From UMGS1766 sp963597355 (lineage in GTDB: Bacteria; Bacillota; Clostridia; Oscillospirales; Oscillospiraceae), in contig CAVBPR010000020.1 in the NCBI GenBank assembly GCA_963597355.1, positions 1 to 64,000 on the forward strand: a stretch of 64,000 bases of DNA, read 5' to 3'. The notes beneath the pieces are model-generated. The model saw nothing but the letters and a program-made list of their open reading frames with translations. It ran no database searches and was not told the DNA's origin. Numbering within the stretch: the stretch's first letter is position 1; each line of letters opens with the position of its first letter. The translations under genes and the position numbers were made by a program. Below, one piece after another: positions 7,979 to 17,719 of this stretch.

Positions 7979-10789
7979 TTATATGGTTTTCTGCATGGTC
8001 AGAATATTTTCGCCGTTTTCATAGCGATAGCTCACTCTGTCCATGGTTTTGCGCGTAATTAGAATGCCCAGACCGCCAATGTCCCGGTCCTCTGCGGGAA
8101 GAGTAATGTCCGGCTCTTCCTGCGCCAGCGGATCAAAGGGGATGCCCTGATCCCGGAATTCAAAGGTGGCCATTCGGGTCTCCGGATCAAAGGCAAAGGC
8201 CGCCACGGCTCTGCCCTCTCCCTCCGGATAGGCATAATGGGCAATGTTGACAAACACCTCTTCAATGACCACGCTGACCGCAATCTGGGTTTTCATCGGG
8301 CAGGCCAACTGGTCCATCAGGCCCTCAAAAAAGCCCTGCACTTCCGGAAGTGCGTTGTCGTCTGCAGGGAAATTCTTCTCTTCTTTCATGGCCGTGCCTC
8401 CCATATAATCGAACATCAGCATGGTTATGTCGTCAAACTGCGGTGCTTCTCCGACGAAGCCGTCAATGTCTTCCTTCAGGCTGTGCACCAGCTCTTTTGC
8501 CGGGCGTTCGGCATGTGCGTTGATAAAAGCGCTTAACCGCTCCTCGCCGTAGAGCTGTTTTTCAACGTTCGTTGCCTCGGTTACGCCGTCGGTGTAGAAA
8601 AAGATCCGGTCGCCGGGGCGGAGTCGGTATTCATTCAGGCGGTAACGGACGCCTTCCATTCCCGCCAGCACAAAGCCGGGTTTTACCCGCAGGTACTCAA
8701 AGGTGCCGTCCCGGTGCTTCATCAGCGGCGGATTATGTCCCGCGTTGGCCATCTGAAGCGTTCCGGTGCGGAGGTCCAGAATCGCCATGCAGACCGTAAC
8801 GAACATTCCCGCCTCGTTGCCCTTGCACAGCTTTTCATTGGCCTGGGTTAGAATCTCATTGGCCGGAAGTCCCCGCTCTGCAAGGTCCTTGATGGTGGTC
8901 TTTGCCGCCATCATAAACAGTGCCGCCGGAATGCCCTTGCCGGAAACGTCTGCAATCAGGAAGGCAATGGTGTAGTCGTCCAGCATGTAGAAGTCATAGA
9001 AATCGCCGCCGACCTCCTTGGCGGTAAACATCTGGGCGTAGATATCGAAGTGGTTCTGATCCGGATAGGGTGGGAAGGTGGAGGGCAGGGCGGAGTACTG
9101 AATTTCCTTTGCATACTCCAGCTCCTGGTCGATTCTGGCCGCCGCATCGGCAATGTATTCCTTCAGGGTGCTGACCGTGGAGTTGATGTCGTCCGACAGG
9201 GAGGAGAATTCCGCGTTGGTGCGCACATCCACCGTCACGTTCAGGTTGCCGTTGGTAATCTGAGCAAGGCTGTTGTTGACCTTATGCAGGTTATTGATAA
9301 TGACCTTCTTGATGAGGAAATAAACCAGCACAAACAGGGTGGCGAAGATGATAATTTCCACCAGAACGCTGACGTAAATGGAAACGTTGCGCATGTAGTG
9401 GGCCTCCGCCTCCGGAACCGCGCCGATAATGCAGTAGCCTTCCGTGAAGAGATAAGAATACAGGTACTTCGAGCCGCTGATCGTCGCCTCATAGGGGGTT
9501 TTCTCCGCCATGGTGGCGGTGTTGATCCGGATGCCCAGATCCTTCACGTTCATGCCGTCATGTTCATCCCCGTCGGCAACCACCAGCCAGTCTTCGTCGC
9601 AGATCATGATAAAGCCGTTGTCGCCGATGTGGCGGTTTTTGGTGGCGTTGTAAACCGCGTCGTCGATATCCCGGCGGTAATGCTCATAGGAATAGCCCAC
9701 CTGAAGCGCCGTTCCGTCGGAGAGCAGAATGCCGGCATATTTCCGGGACATGCTCGAGTCGGCCGACGTGGTCTGGTGCTCCTGGACAAACTCCGTCTGC
9801 CCGTTGAACAGACAGAGAAATTCTTCTGACTGGGCGCCGCTGTGCATGTCAAAGCCGATAAATTGAGGATAACTGGAGTTGAGGATAATGCCGTCGGACC
9901 CAATGATATTGATCTCCGCCACGCCGCAGGACTGCGCCAGCTGGAGCAGGGAGGCGGTGTCCCAGTCGGAGGACTGGAGATACTCGCTTTCCACCCGCCG
10001 GGCCGCTTCCAGCAAGTCTCTGCTGGAAGTGTCCTGAATGTCCTGGGACACGTCCGAAAGGGTCTGGTTGATCTCGTTCATGATCTGGGTCTCGGTCACA
10101 TTGCTCTGCAGCCGGAAGGTGAAAAAGCTCGTCACTCCATAGGCGCAGAGAATGCACACCAGCAGCCAGCGCTGGAACGTCTGGGCAATGTTTTCCGCTT
10201 TTTTCTTCCGCAGTCCCTCTTTGCTGAGAATTGCCACCACAATCAGCGCCAGACCGATGGCAACGGCGTTGCCCAGCACCATCGGCAGGGTGCATTGATT
10301 CACAAAGGAAAATGCCGTGGAAGCGTCGTTCAGGTTGAAGAGGAAAATCAGCAGCATGTGGATGTCTTCACACACGCAGGCGATTCCGATGCCATAGGCC
10401 CAGGTCGGCTTTTTGTCATCGAACATCAGCTGGCGCAACAGCGCCGCAATGCAGCCGATGAGCACAATGGAGATGGCGCTGGCAACTCGGGTGAAATCCC
10501 CGGCGCCCCAGAAAAAGCGGTACGCTCCGCCGATCACGCCGGAAATCACGCCGGCCGGCGCACCAAACACCAGTCCGGCGCACAGGGGCGCCGCATCGGA
10601 GACGTTGATGATCATGTCCTGAAATGCAATGCCGTATCGCCCGGAGAAAATCGCAAGGGCGCCGAACAGAATTCCAATTACCGCTTCCTTCGCCAGATAA
10701 GGAAGCTTCTGCGCCGGGGTGTGTTTTTCCACCAGATACAGCAGCACTACCATGGCGGCACTGGAAAACACGGATATCATAAAGCTCAT
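7979..10789 (-). CDS. LytS-type membrane sensor / SpoIIE-PP2C phosphatase / RsbW-like kinase fusion
   Basis: 936 residues. Domains in order: a LytS-like (5TM-5TMR) membrane region (about 1-215) with GLVFGAPAGVISGVIGGAYRF; an extracytoplasmic Cache-like sensor (about 235-465) including DNGFIMICDEDWLVVADG; a further helix and a HAMP domain (about 470-545); a SpoIIE-type PP2C phosphatase (about 560-770) with VGGDFYDFY, ADVSGKGIPAA, NAGHNPP and FDDITML; and a C-terminal GHKL anti-sigma kinase (about 795-936) with the N box EEVFVNIAHYAY, the D box FRDQGIPFDP and IGGLGI. Phosphatase and antagonistic kinase are therefore on one receptor. The STAS clients follow at once. The ligand is unknown. Confidence 0.9.
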   Translation of the reverse strand: MSFMISVFSSAAMVVLLYLVEKHTPAQKLPYLAKEAVIGILFGALAIFSGRYGIAFQDMIINVSDAAPLCAGLVFGAPAGVISGVIGGAYRFFWGAGDFTRVASAISIVLIGCIAALLRQLMFDDKKPTWAYGIGIACVCEDIHMLLIFLFNLNDASTAFSFVNQCTLPMVLGNAVAIGLALIVVAILSKEGLRKKKAENIAQTFQRWLLVCILCAYGVTSFFTFRLQSNVTETQIMNEINQTLSDVSQDIQDTSSRDLLEAARRVESEYLQSSDWDTASLLQLAQSCGVAEINIIGSDGIILNSSYPQFIGFDMHSGAQSEEFLCLFNGQTEFVQEHQTTSADSSMSRKYAGILLSDGTALQVGYSYEHYRRDIDDAVYNATKNRHIGDNGFIMICDEDWLVVADGDEHDGMNVKDLGIRINTATMAEKTPYEATISGSKYLYSYLFTEGYCIIGAVPEAEAHYMRNVSIYVSVLVEIIIFATLFVLVYFLIKKVIINNLHKVNNSLAQITNGNLNVTVDVRTNAEFSSLSDDINSTVSTLKEYIADAAARIDQELEYAKEIQYSALPSTFPPYPDQNHFDIYAQMFTAKEVGGDFYDFYMLDDYTIAFLIADVSGKGIPAALFMMAAKTTIKDLAERGLPANEILTQANEKLCKGNEAGMFVTVCMAILDLRTGTLQMANAGHNPPLMKHRDGTFEYLRVKPGFVLAGMEGVRYRLNEYRLRPGDRIFFYTDGVTEATNVEKQLYGEERLSAFINAHAERPAKELVHSLKEDIDGFVGEAPQFDDITMLMFDYMGGTAMKEEKNFPADDNALPEVQGFFEGLMDQLACPMKTQIAVSVVIEEVFVNIAHYAYPEGEGRAVAAFAFDPETRMATFEFRDQGIPFDPLAQEEPDITLPAEDRDIGGLGILITRKTMDRVSYRYENGENILTMQKTI

Positions 10790-10852
10790 ACACCTCTACC
10801 TTTCTCAATTGAACTTTGAGCCGTATGCAGCTCTTCCGCCCCGGCCGTCTGA

Positions 10853-10886
10853 CCACACGGAAACAGCGGGCTGTCCGGTGGTGTGG
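10853..10886. other. Stem-loop between ABC ATPase and SpoIIE-type genes
   Basis: CCACAC (10853-10858) pairs with GTGTGG (10881-10886), with an inner AACAGC/GCTGT pairing. A T run follows only on the plus strand, where no gene ends, so I do not call it a terminator for the minus-strand genes. In the 159-base gap between 10949 and 10789 no convincing promoter was seen, so the transporter and signalling genes may be one transcript with a processing or partial-termination point here. Confidence 0.35.
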
Positions 10887-10948
10887 GTTTTTTCAACATG
10901 ATTTTGTGGAGAATCTGCTCTCCTGAGCCGTTCTCCCGCCGAATCGGC

Positions 10949-12037
10949 TTACTTTTCCACCCGCATGGAGATCACATTGCAACCGTCCTCGGTGTAGTGG
11001 TACAGAATGTCCCTCGCGGCGTGCTCCGCCAGCTTTCGGGACAGCTCGTCCATGTGGAGCAGCGGGTTGACCGGCTCCGCCTGCCAGCGGAATTCCAGTC
11101 CGCAGCCCCCCTGCCGCTCGGAATACTCCAGGCTGAAGTCCATCTTTGTTTTCTCGTCCAGCACCGGGAGGATCGTCTGCAGGTAAACCTCCTCGATTGC
11201 CGCCTCCACCCGATACAGCAGATCGGGGGTAAACATTTTCTTCAGGGCAAAGGCCTGAATTTCGCTGATAAAGCCGAGATAATCCAGCTCGTCCCGGAAA
11301 AAGCTTTTGCGCACCCAGTCCAGTCCGTTGATAAAGCAGCGGGTCCGCTCCTTTTCCGGATGGTTGAAGATCTGGTCCGGGGTGCCGTCCTCATAGATAA
11401 CGCCCTGATCCATGTAGAAAATACGGGAGGACACCGTCTTGGCCAGCCGCATCTGGTGGGTGACAATCAGCATGGTCATGCCCTCCTGAGCCAGCCGGTG
11501 AATGACCGCCAGCACCTCCGCCACCATGGTGGGGTCCAACGCGGAAGTGGGTTCGTCAAAGAGGATGATTTCCGGCTCCATCGCCAGAGTTCTGGCAATG
11601 GCCACACGCTGTTTCTGGCCACCGGAGAGCTGATCCGGGTATTTCAGCTCTCTGCCACCCAGGCCGACGGTGCGCAGCAGCTTCATGCTCCGCTCGTAGG
11701 CCTCTGCCTTGGACAGCTTCAGCACCTTCATCGGGGCATACATAATGTTTTCCACCACATTCATGTGGGGATACAGGTTGAAATTCTGGAACACCATGCC
11801 CATCTTCCGGCGCACCAGGTGCAGCGGGCAGTCCTTTGCGGTAATGTCCATGCCGTCCACAAGAATGGTGCCGGAGGTAGGCTGTTCCAGCCGGTTCAGG
11901 CAGCGCAGGAAGGTGGATTTGCCCGTTCCCGACGGGCCGATAATGGAGATAACCTCGCCCTTTTCAATGGTGGCGTTTACATCCTTCAGCGGAACCACGT
12001 CCGGATATTCTTTTCTCAAATGCTGAATCGAAATCAT
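10949..12037 (-). CDS. Amino-acid-type ABC ATPase with C-terminal RsbW-like extension
   Basis: 362 residues. Residues 1-240 are a GlnQ/HisP-type ATPase: Walker [11 protein letters not shown]-loop, signature [14 protein letters not shown], Walker [13 protein letters not shown] and switch histidine (VTHQM). GlnQ proteins normally stop there. This one continues for about 120 residues ([15 protein letters not shown]..., [21 protein letters not shown], then beta-rich sequence ending NVISMRVEK). The spacing and the E-E pair match an anti-sigma GHKL fold, but the N-box asparagine and D-box aspartate are missing, so it probably does not bind ATP there. It overlaps the permease gene by four bases (ATGA). 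The tail may tie transport to the STAS pathway next door (inference). Confidence 0.85.
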   Translation of the reverse strand: MISIQHLRKEYPDVVPLKDVNATIEKGEVISIIGPSGTGKSTFLRCLNRLEQPTSGTILVDGMDITAKDCPLHLVRRKMGMVFQNFNLYPHMNVVENIMYAPMKVLKLSKAEAYERSMKLLRTVGLGGRELKYPDQLSGGQKQRVAIARTLAMEPEIILFDEPTSALDPTMVAEVLAVIHRLAQEGMTMLIVTHQMRLAKTVSSRIFYMDQGVIYEDGTPDQIFNHPEKERTRCFINGLDWVRKSFFRDELDYLGFISEIQAFALKKMFTPDLLYRVEAAIEEVYLQTILPVLDEKTKMDFSLEYSERQGGCGLEFRWQAEPVNPLLHMDELSRKLAEHAARDILYHYTEDGCNVISMRVEK

Positions 12038-13656
12038 ACCTCTGCACCCCCGTTCACTTTTTTCAGACTGTCCTTACGCACGGTTCGGGGTGCCAGCCGC
12101 TTTCGCAGCAGCGTCATCAGAGAAAGCAGCAGGCAGGCGATGGCGAAATAAATCAGGGCAATGGTCACCAGCGGCACAATCGCCTCAAAGGTGTTGCTGC
12201 GGATAATGTCGCCTACCTTTGTCAGGTCGTTGACGGCGATATAGCCCACAACGGCAGTTCCCTTCATCAGGCTGATCAGATTGCTGAAATAGCCCGGCAG
12301 CATGGTGCGGATTGCCTGAGGCAGCACGATGCCCCGGAAGGTCTGGTGCCGGGTCAGGCCGGTGGCAAGGGCCGCTTCCCACTGTCCCTTTTCCACGCCG
12401 CCGATGCCTCCCTCGAACAGCTGGGCCATGTATGCGCCAAACACCAGGCCAAAGCCCAGAATGGCAACGACAATATTGGAAATCTGGGATTTATCAAATA
12501 CAACATAATACAGCAGCATCAATATAACGACGATCGGCAAGCCCTGCATCAGCCGGGAATAAATCGCCGCCAGCGCCTTCAGCACTCTGCTGCGGGACAT
12601 GGACATGGCGCAGAAGGCCGCGCCCAGCAGATTGGCCAGTGCAAAACCTGCCAGAGTGATCACCATGGTGATCAGCAGTCCATGGAGCAGAGACTGCCAC
12701 CGGTTTTCGTCAATCAGCGTGCGGTAAATGCTCTTGGCGATGGAGCTTTTTGCCCCGGAACTGGAGGAATCCCCGTCGGTTCCGGAGTCGGCCGTCACCA
12801 GTGCCGGTGAGTCGGAGAACTGGTCGGCGCGGACAATCGGCACAAACTTCTGGGTGTAGTAGAACTCGGAAAAGTTCACGCTCTTGTCCCGCTCCTCCGT
12901 CCAGGAAATCTGTCCGGCGGCGAGATCATAACGGCCGGTGGTAATGCCGCTGAGGATGCCGGCAAAGTCCACGTCCTCAATCTTCATTCCATAGCCGTAC
13001 TCCCGGCAGAAGCCGGCAATAATGTCCACCTCGTAGCCTACATGCTCGTTGTTCAGCTTAAAGGAAAAAGGCTTCAGCGTGCTGGTGGTGGCAAAGGTCA
13101 AAACGCCGTTTTCACCGCTCTGGGGGATGTCCACGCTCTCCCAGTCGTGGGGATAGAGCCAGTAATCCTGCATTTCCTCCAGCTTTCCGCTTTCCTTCAG
13201 TTTGTTGATGTATTCATTCAGCTTCAGCCGAATGGCGTCGCCCTTCTCGGTCTTGGCAAAAACCGTTCCCACGTCATACACCGCAAAGGGCACATCCAGA
13301 TAACCCAGATCCGGATATTCCTGCACCAGCGTGTAATAATTCACCGTAGGCAGGGCGGCAAAGCTGACCTTTCCCTTTTCCAGCGCCAGCGCCACATCGG
13401 TGATGCTGTTGAAGTACTGGATCTGGGCGTCCGGCACCTTCGCCAGAATCAATCCGTCCTGGGGTGTTCCCGTCATAACACCTGCCGCCTTCCCAGACAA
13501 CAGGCCGAAGGTCTCCTCTTCCGACACGTCGGAGGCATCCAGTGTGGTCTCTTCCGCCGCATAGGCCTCGGTCACCGCAACCAGCGGAGTGCAGCAGCAG
13601 AAAACCGCCAGCATCGCGCAGAACAGTCGACGGAGCAGTCTCTTTTGTTTCATCAT
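12034..13656 (-). CDS. Fused substrate-binding / permease protein of a polar amino-acid ABC importer
   Basis: 540 residues. A signal peptide (to about residue 34) is followed by two stretches resembling SBP_bac_3 binding proteins: about 45-165, probably incomplete, ending [12 protein letters not shown], and about 185-280, with [24 protein letters not shown] and [28 protein letters not shown] Ser-rich linker leads to a HisM/GlnP-type permease (about 320-520) with [10 protein letters not shown] and the EAALATGL coupling loop. Together with the ATPase 4 bases downstream this makes a whole importer from two genes. Substrate is unknown. Start is at the first of two adjacent ATGs, with GAGGAG upstream. 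Confidence 0.85.
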   Translation of the reverse strand: MMKQKRLLRRLFCAMLAVFCCCTPLVAVTEAYAAEETTLDASDVSEEETFGLLSGKAAGVMTGTPQDGLILAKVPDAQIQYFNSITDVALALEKGKVSFAALPTVNYYTLVQEYPDLGYLDVPFAVYDVGTVFAKTEKGDAIRLKLNEYINKLKESGKLEEMQDYWLYPHDWESVDIPQSGENGVLTFATTSTLKPFSFKLNNEHVGYEVDIIAGFCREYGYGMKIEDVDFAGILSGITTGRYDLAAGQISWTEERDKSVNFSEFYYTQKFVPIVRADQFSDSPALVTADSGTDGDSSSSGAKSSIAKSIYRTLIDENRWQSLLHGLLITMVITLAGFALANLLGAAFCAMSMSRSRVLKALAAIYSRLMQGLPIVVILMLLYYVVFDKSQISNIVVAILGFGLVFGAYMAQLFEGGIGGVEKGQWEAALATGLTRHQTFRGIVLPQAIRTMLPGYFSNLISLMKGTAVVGYIAVNDLTKVGDIIRSNTFEAIVPLVTIALIYFAIACLLLSLMTLLRKRLAPRTVRKDSLKKVNGGAEV

Positions 13657-13950
13657 GGTCTATCTCTCCTCACCCGGAACAAGCTTCTGAAATTGCAAAA
13701 GCAAAGGCGATTTTTAACCGTTTTACCTGCTTCTGCAACCGCGTCAGCCGAGGAAGATTCGGCGAATGGCGCTTCTAGTATTCCTATATTAGTTTATACA
13801 CCAAGCGAATCTAAGTCACAATATCATAAATGCACAAAAAGCGCAAGATTATGCACCGCCCCGATTCTAAAGATTTGTGAAAGAAGCTGTGATTCTTGCA
13901 AAAGCGCCCCTGTTTTATGCCGTTTTCTCTGGAATTTCAGCAGCGAAAAA
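13657..13950. other. Gene-free stretch between two minus-strand units
   Basis: No frame with a ribosome site was found. It holds the promoter at 13793-13821 and otherwise AT-rich, unstructured sequence up to the terminator at 13946-13984. Confidence 0.5.
13793..13821 (-). promoter_or_regulatory. Promoter of the binding-protein/permease gene
   Basis: Minus strand TTGTGA (13821-13816), 17-base spacer, TATAAA (13798-13793). It is about 135 bases upstream of the start at 13656, leaving a leader in which I recognise no riboswitch. Confidence 0.5.
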
Positions 13951-13984
13951 CCGGAGCGCATCGATTTTTCTCGGTGCGCTCCGG
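13946..13984 (-). terminator. Rho-independent terminator of the ABC exporter pair
   Basis: Perfect 10-base arms CCGGAGCGCA (13951-13960) and TGCGCTCCGG (13975-13984); on the minus strand the stem is followed by TTTTT. It lies about 35 bases past the stop at 14020. Confidence 0.8.
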
Positions 13985-14019
13985 CAAATGATCTGTTTCT
14001 GTTTTCTCCCGTCCAGCGG

Positions 14020-15795
14020 TTAAATTTCCACTCCGTCAAACTGGCTTTGATAGAGCTTGGCATAGAAGCCGCCCTTCGCCAGCAGAGCTGCGTGATCTCC
14101 CTGCTCCACAATGTGGCCGTCCCGCATGACCAGGATCACATCCGCCGACTGAATGGTGGACAGTCGATGGGCCACAATAAAGCTGGTGCGGCCTTCCATC
14201 ATCCGCTGAAAGGCGTCCTGAATCTTCAGCTCCGTGCGGGTGTCGATGCTGGAGGTGGCCTCGTCCAGAATCAGCATGGGAGGCAGGCAGAGCAGGCAGC
14301 GGGCAATGCACAAAAGCTGCTTCTGCCCCTGACTGAGGCTGCCGCCGTCCTCCCCGATCACCGTGTCATAGCCCTGAGGCAGGCGGGAAATAAAGCCGTG
14401 GGCATGGGCGGATTTTGCCGCCTGTTCGATCTCCTCCCGGCTGGCTTCCGGCTTTCCGTAGGCAATGTTCTCCGCAATGCTGCCGCTGCGCAGCCAGGTC
14501 TCCTGCAGCACCATGCCGTAGCTGCGGCGAAGGGATGGCCGGGTGATGTGGCGAATGTCGGTGCCGGAAACGGAAATCGAGCCGCTGTTGACATCGTAAA
14601 ACCGCATCAGCAGGTTGATCAGCGTTGTCTTGCCGCAGCCGGTGGGGCCCACAATGGCAACCCGCTGACCCGGCTGCACCGTCAGGTTGAACTGCTCAAT
14701 CAGTGGGCGATCCGGCACATAGCGAAAAGCCACATCCTTCAGCTCCACAGAGCCGTCTACCTCTTCCGCCGTCAGCACCCGGGCATCCGGCGCGTCCTCC
14801 GTTTGGGAAGGCGTGTCCAGCAGTTCAAAAATCCGGTCGGCGCAGCTCATGGCGTTTTGCAGCTCCGTCACCACGCCGGAAATTTCGTTGAACGGCTTGG
14901 TGTACTGGTTGGCGTAGCTGAGGAAGATGGACAGCTGACCTACGGTAATAGCTCCCCCGGGAATGACGCCGATGGCAGACAGTGCGCCCACCAGACCGAC
15001 GCCGGCATAGACCAGACCGTTGACAAATCGGGTGACCGGATTGGTCAGACTACTCAGGAAAATTGCCTTCTCGCTGGCCGACCGCAGCTGCTCGTTCAGC
15101 TCGTCAAACTCCTCCAGCGTCTGCTGTTCCCGTCCGAACACATGCACCACGCTTTGCCCTTCCACCATCTCGTTGATGAATCCGGTCTGGCGGCCACGGA
15201 TCTGGTTCTGCCGCTGGAAGTTCCGATAGGTGTGCCTGGCGATAAAGGCGGCAACCAGCATGCTCAAGGGGGTCACCAGCACCACCACGGCGGTAATCGG
15301 CCGGTTCAGCACCAGCATGAAAATCAAAGTACCCAGAATGGTCAAAACGCCGGTAAACAGCTGGGTGAAGCCCATCAATAAACCGTCAGAGAACTGATCC
15401 ACATCCGCCACCATGCGGCTGAGCAGGTCGCCGGTGGCATGCTGATCCAGCTCCGCCAGGGGCAGGGTCTGCAGCTTCTCCATGGTGTCCTTTCGCAGAT
15501 CCCGACTGACATCAAAGGCCATGTGGTTGTTGCAAATTCCCAGCAGCCACTGGCTGACAGCAGTGACGGCAAGGGTGAGGAGAATGTTGCGGCAAATCAC
15601 CGTCACACCGGCAAAATCCACCGCCCCCTGCCCCACCATGCGGTCGATGGCATCGCCGGAAAGGATGGGAACGTAAAGCTGGGTGGCCACGCTGAAGGCG
15701 GCTGTGATCAGGCTCAGCACCAGCCATCCCCAATAGGGGCGGATTCGCCGGAGCACCCGTCCAATGGTGGAGCGCTTGAAACTGCTTTGCTTCAT
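14020..15795 (-). CDS. ABC exporter half-transporter, membrane domain plus ATPase
   Basis: 591 residues. Six transmembrane helices (about 1-310; opening RIRPYWGWLVLSLITAAF) are followed by an ATPase with Walker A VGPTGCGKTTL, signature LSQGQKQLLCIARC and Walker B MLILDEATSSID. In heterodimeric multidrug exporters this canonical LSQGQ/DEATSSID partner pairs with one carrying a variant site; the partner is the gene upstream, whose stop overlaps this start by four bases (ATGA). Probable role is export of drugs, peptides or lipids; substrate is not deducible. Confidence 0.9.
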   Translation of the reverse strand: MKQSSFKRSTIGRVLRRIRPYWGWLVLSLITAAFSVATQLYVPILSGDAIDRMVGQGAVDFAGVTVICRNILLTLAVTAVSQWLLGICNNHMAFDVSRDLRKDTMEKLQTLPLAELDQHATGDLLSRMVADVDQFSDGLLMGFTQLFTGVLTILGTLIFMLVLNRPITAVVVLVTPLSMLVAAFIARHTYRNFQRQNQIRGRQTGFINEMVEGQSVVHVFGREQQTLEEFDELNEQLRSASEKAIFLSSLTNPVTRFVNGLVYAGVGLVGALSAIGVIPGGAITVGQLSIFLSYANQYTKPFNEISGVVTELQNAMSCADRIFELLDTPSQTEDAPDARVLTAEEVDGSVELKDVAFRYVPDRPLIEQFNLTVQPGQRVAIVGPTGCGKTTLINLLMRFYDVNSGSISVSGTDIRHITRPSLRRSYGMVLQETWLRSGSIAENIAYGKPEASREEIEQAAKSAHAHGFISRLPQGYDTVIGEDGGSLSQGQKQLLCIARCLLCLPPMLILDEATSSIDTRTELKIQDAFQRMMEGRTSFIVAHRLSTIQSADVILVMRDGHIVEQGDHAALLAKGGFYAKLYQSQFDGVEI

Positions 15796-17519
15796 TCCGC
15801 CTCACCTCCCTGCTGGAACTGACTTTCATAGATTTCCCGGTACACAGAGCAGCGATTCAGCAGCTCCTCGTGGGTGCCCTGACCCACAACCGCTCCCTCG
15901 TCCAACACGAGAATCTGATCTGCATGGCGGAGGGAGGAAACCCGCTGGGACACGATAAACACTGTGGGCGCTCCCGGAAGGGCGCGAATGGCCTTCCGCA
16001 GGGCGGCATCGGTGGCGTAGTCCAGCGCACTGGCGCTGTCGTCCAGAATCAGAATGGAGGGATTGGTCACCAGAGCGCGGGCAATGCAGAGCCGCTGCTT
16101 CTGTCCGCCGGAAAAATTCCGGCCGCCCTGTTCCACCGCTTCCTCCAAGCCGCCGGGCTTTTCCCGCACAACCTCGGCGCACTGTGCCGTCTCCAGCGCC
16201 TGCCAGAGCTGTTCATCCGTGGCATCCGGCGCACCAAAGCACAGGTTGGAGCGAATGGTGCCGAAAAACAGCCGGGCCCGCTGCGGCACAACCCCCACGA
16301 TTTTCCGCAGTTCCACTGCGTCATAATCCTTCACATTGCGGCCGAACACCTGCACCGCTCCGCTGGTGCAGTCGTAGAGGCGGGGGATCAGGTTCACCAG
16401 CGTGGTTTTGCCGCTGCCGGTGCCGCCGATTACGCCGATGGTCTGACCGGGACGGGCGGAAAAAGTGACGTGAGACAGGCTTTCCTGCGGACTGCCGCTA
16501 TAGGCAATGCCGGCATCCAGAAAGGCAACTGCCGTTTCCCCTTCCGCCGCAGGGCGGAGAGATCCGGTGGCCTTCTCCGGCTCCAGCTCCAAAACGGAGG
16601 CAATCCGGTCTGCCGAGGCCATGGAGCGGGTCATGGTCACCACCAGATTGGCCAGCTTGACCAGCTCCACCAGCACCTGGGACATATAGTTCACCAGTGC
16701 GATCACGTCGCCCTGCTGCAGTGTGCCGGCGTGAATGCTCACCGCTCCGGTCTGCAAAATCGCCACCGTGGCCAGATTCACCACTACATAGGTCAAGGGA
16801 TTCATCAGGCTGGAAATGCGGCCAACCACCTGCTGCTGCCGGTTCAGCGCTGCGTTTGCGGCGTCGAACTCCGCCTGCTCCTGCTCCTCCTTGTGGAAGG
16901 CGCGAACCACCCGCACACCGGTCAGGTTCTCCTGGGTAATTCGGGTCACGCTGTCCAGCTTTCCCTGCACCTTCCGGTAACCGGGAATGGTCAGCGCCAT
17001 AATACCGAAAATAATCACAAACAGCACCGGAATGGCGGCCGCAAAAATCACCGCCGCCTTCCAGTGAATGGTGAAGGCGAGAATCAGACTGCCGAACACA
17101 ATGAAGGGGGAGCGAAGGAACAGTCGAAGCACCATGTTCACTCCGTTTTGCACCTGATTGGCGTCGCTGGTCATGCGGGTGATAATGGTGGCCGAGCCGA
17201 TGCTTTCCAGCTGGGCGCAGCTTAAATGCTGCACATGGTCAAACAGGCCATGGCGCAGACCGGCGCTGAATCCCACCGCCGCTCTGGCGGCATAATACTG
17301 GGCAATCACCGAGCAGGACAGCCCCACCAGTCCCAGCAAAATCATCAGCCCGCAGCGGCGGAAAATGTACCCGGTGTCCTCTGCCGGAATGCCGATGTTG
17401 ATAATATTCGCCATCACCAGGGGAACGAACAAATCGAACAGCGCCTCCAGCATTTTAAATGCCGGCGCGATGACGCACTCCTTTTTATATCCGGCCAGAT
17501 AGGCCATTAATTTTTTCAA
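15792..17519 (-). CDS. ABC exporter half-transporter, degenerate-site partner
   Basis: 575 residues from a TTG at 17519, seven bases after GGGAGG; an in-frame TTG two codons earlier is too close to that site. Six helices (about 15-310) precede an ATPase with Walker A IGGTGSGKTTL, signature FSGGQKQRLCIARA and Walker B ILILDDSASALD. The DDSAS in place of DEATS removes the catalytic glutamate, as expected for the non-canonical half of a heterodimeric exporter. It is encoded first, overlapping its partner by four bases. No regulator gene accompanies the pair. Confidence 0.88.
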   Translation of the reverse strand: MKKLMAYLAGYKKECVIAPAFKMLEALFDLFVPLVMANIINIGIPAEDTGYIFRRCGLMILLGLVGLSCSVIAQYYAARAAVGFSAGLRHGLFDHVQHLSCAQLESIGSATIITRMTSDANQVQNGVNMVLRLFLRSPFIVFGSLILAFTIHWKAAVIFAAAIPVLFVIIFGIMALTIPGYRKVQGKLDSVTRITQENLTGVRVVRAFHKEEQEQAEFDAANAALNRQQQVVGRISSLMNPLTYVVVNLATVAILQTGAVSIHAGTLQQGDVIALVNYMSQVLVELVKLANLVVTMTRSMASADRIASVLELEPEKATGSLRPAAEGETAVAFLDAGIAYSGSPQESLSHVTFSARPGQTIGVIGGTGSGKTTLVNLIPRLYDCTSGAVQVFGRNVKDYDAVELRKIVGVVPQRARLFFGTIRSNLCFGAPDATDEQLWQALETAQCAEVVREKPGGLEEAVEQGGRNFSGGQKQRLCIARALVTNPSILILDDSASALDYATDAALRKAIRALPGAPTVFIVSQRVSSLRHADQILVLDEGAVVGQGTHEELLNRCSVYREIYESQFQQGGEAE

Positions 17520-17552
17520 AGGCAAACCCTCCCTTTAAAAATCGTACCCTTT

Positions 17553-17580
17553 AGCATACCATATCCCACGAAAAAAGCAA
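17553..17580 (-). promoter_or_regulatory. Promoter of the ABC exporter pair
   Basis: Minus strand TTGCTT (17580-17575), 16-base spacer, TATGCT (17558-17553), about 35 bases upstream of the TTG start. Confidence 0.45.
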
Positions 17581-17719
17581 TGTGACAGGGAGCAAATTTC
17601 TTGATGAATGCGTAAAAATAAAATTTTAAAAAAACAGGTCACAAAAAGCACTCTTACCCGGATAATATTAATAGAAACACAATGCGATATATTGACCGAG
17701 TTGATGAGGAGAGAGTTTT

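Noticed and set aside
13042..15381. 779-codon plus-strand frame
   Set aside because: Antisense to the binding-protein/permease gene and the ABC exporter gene; it crosses a terminator and a promoter and has no ribosome site.
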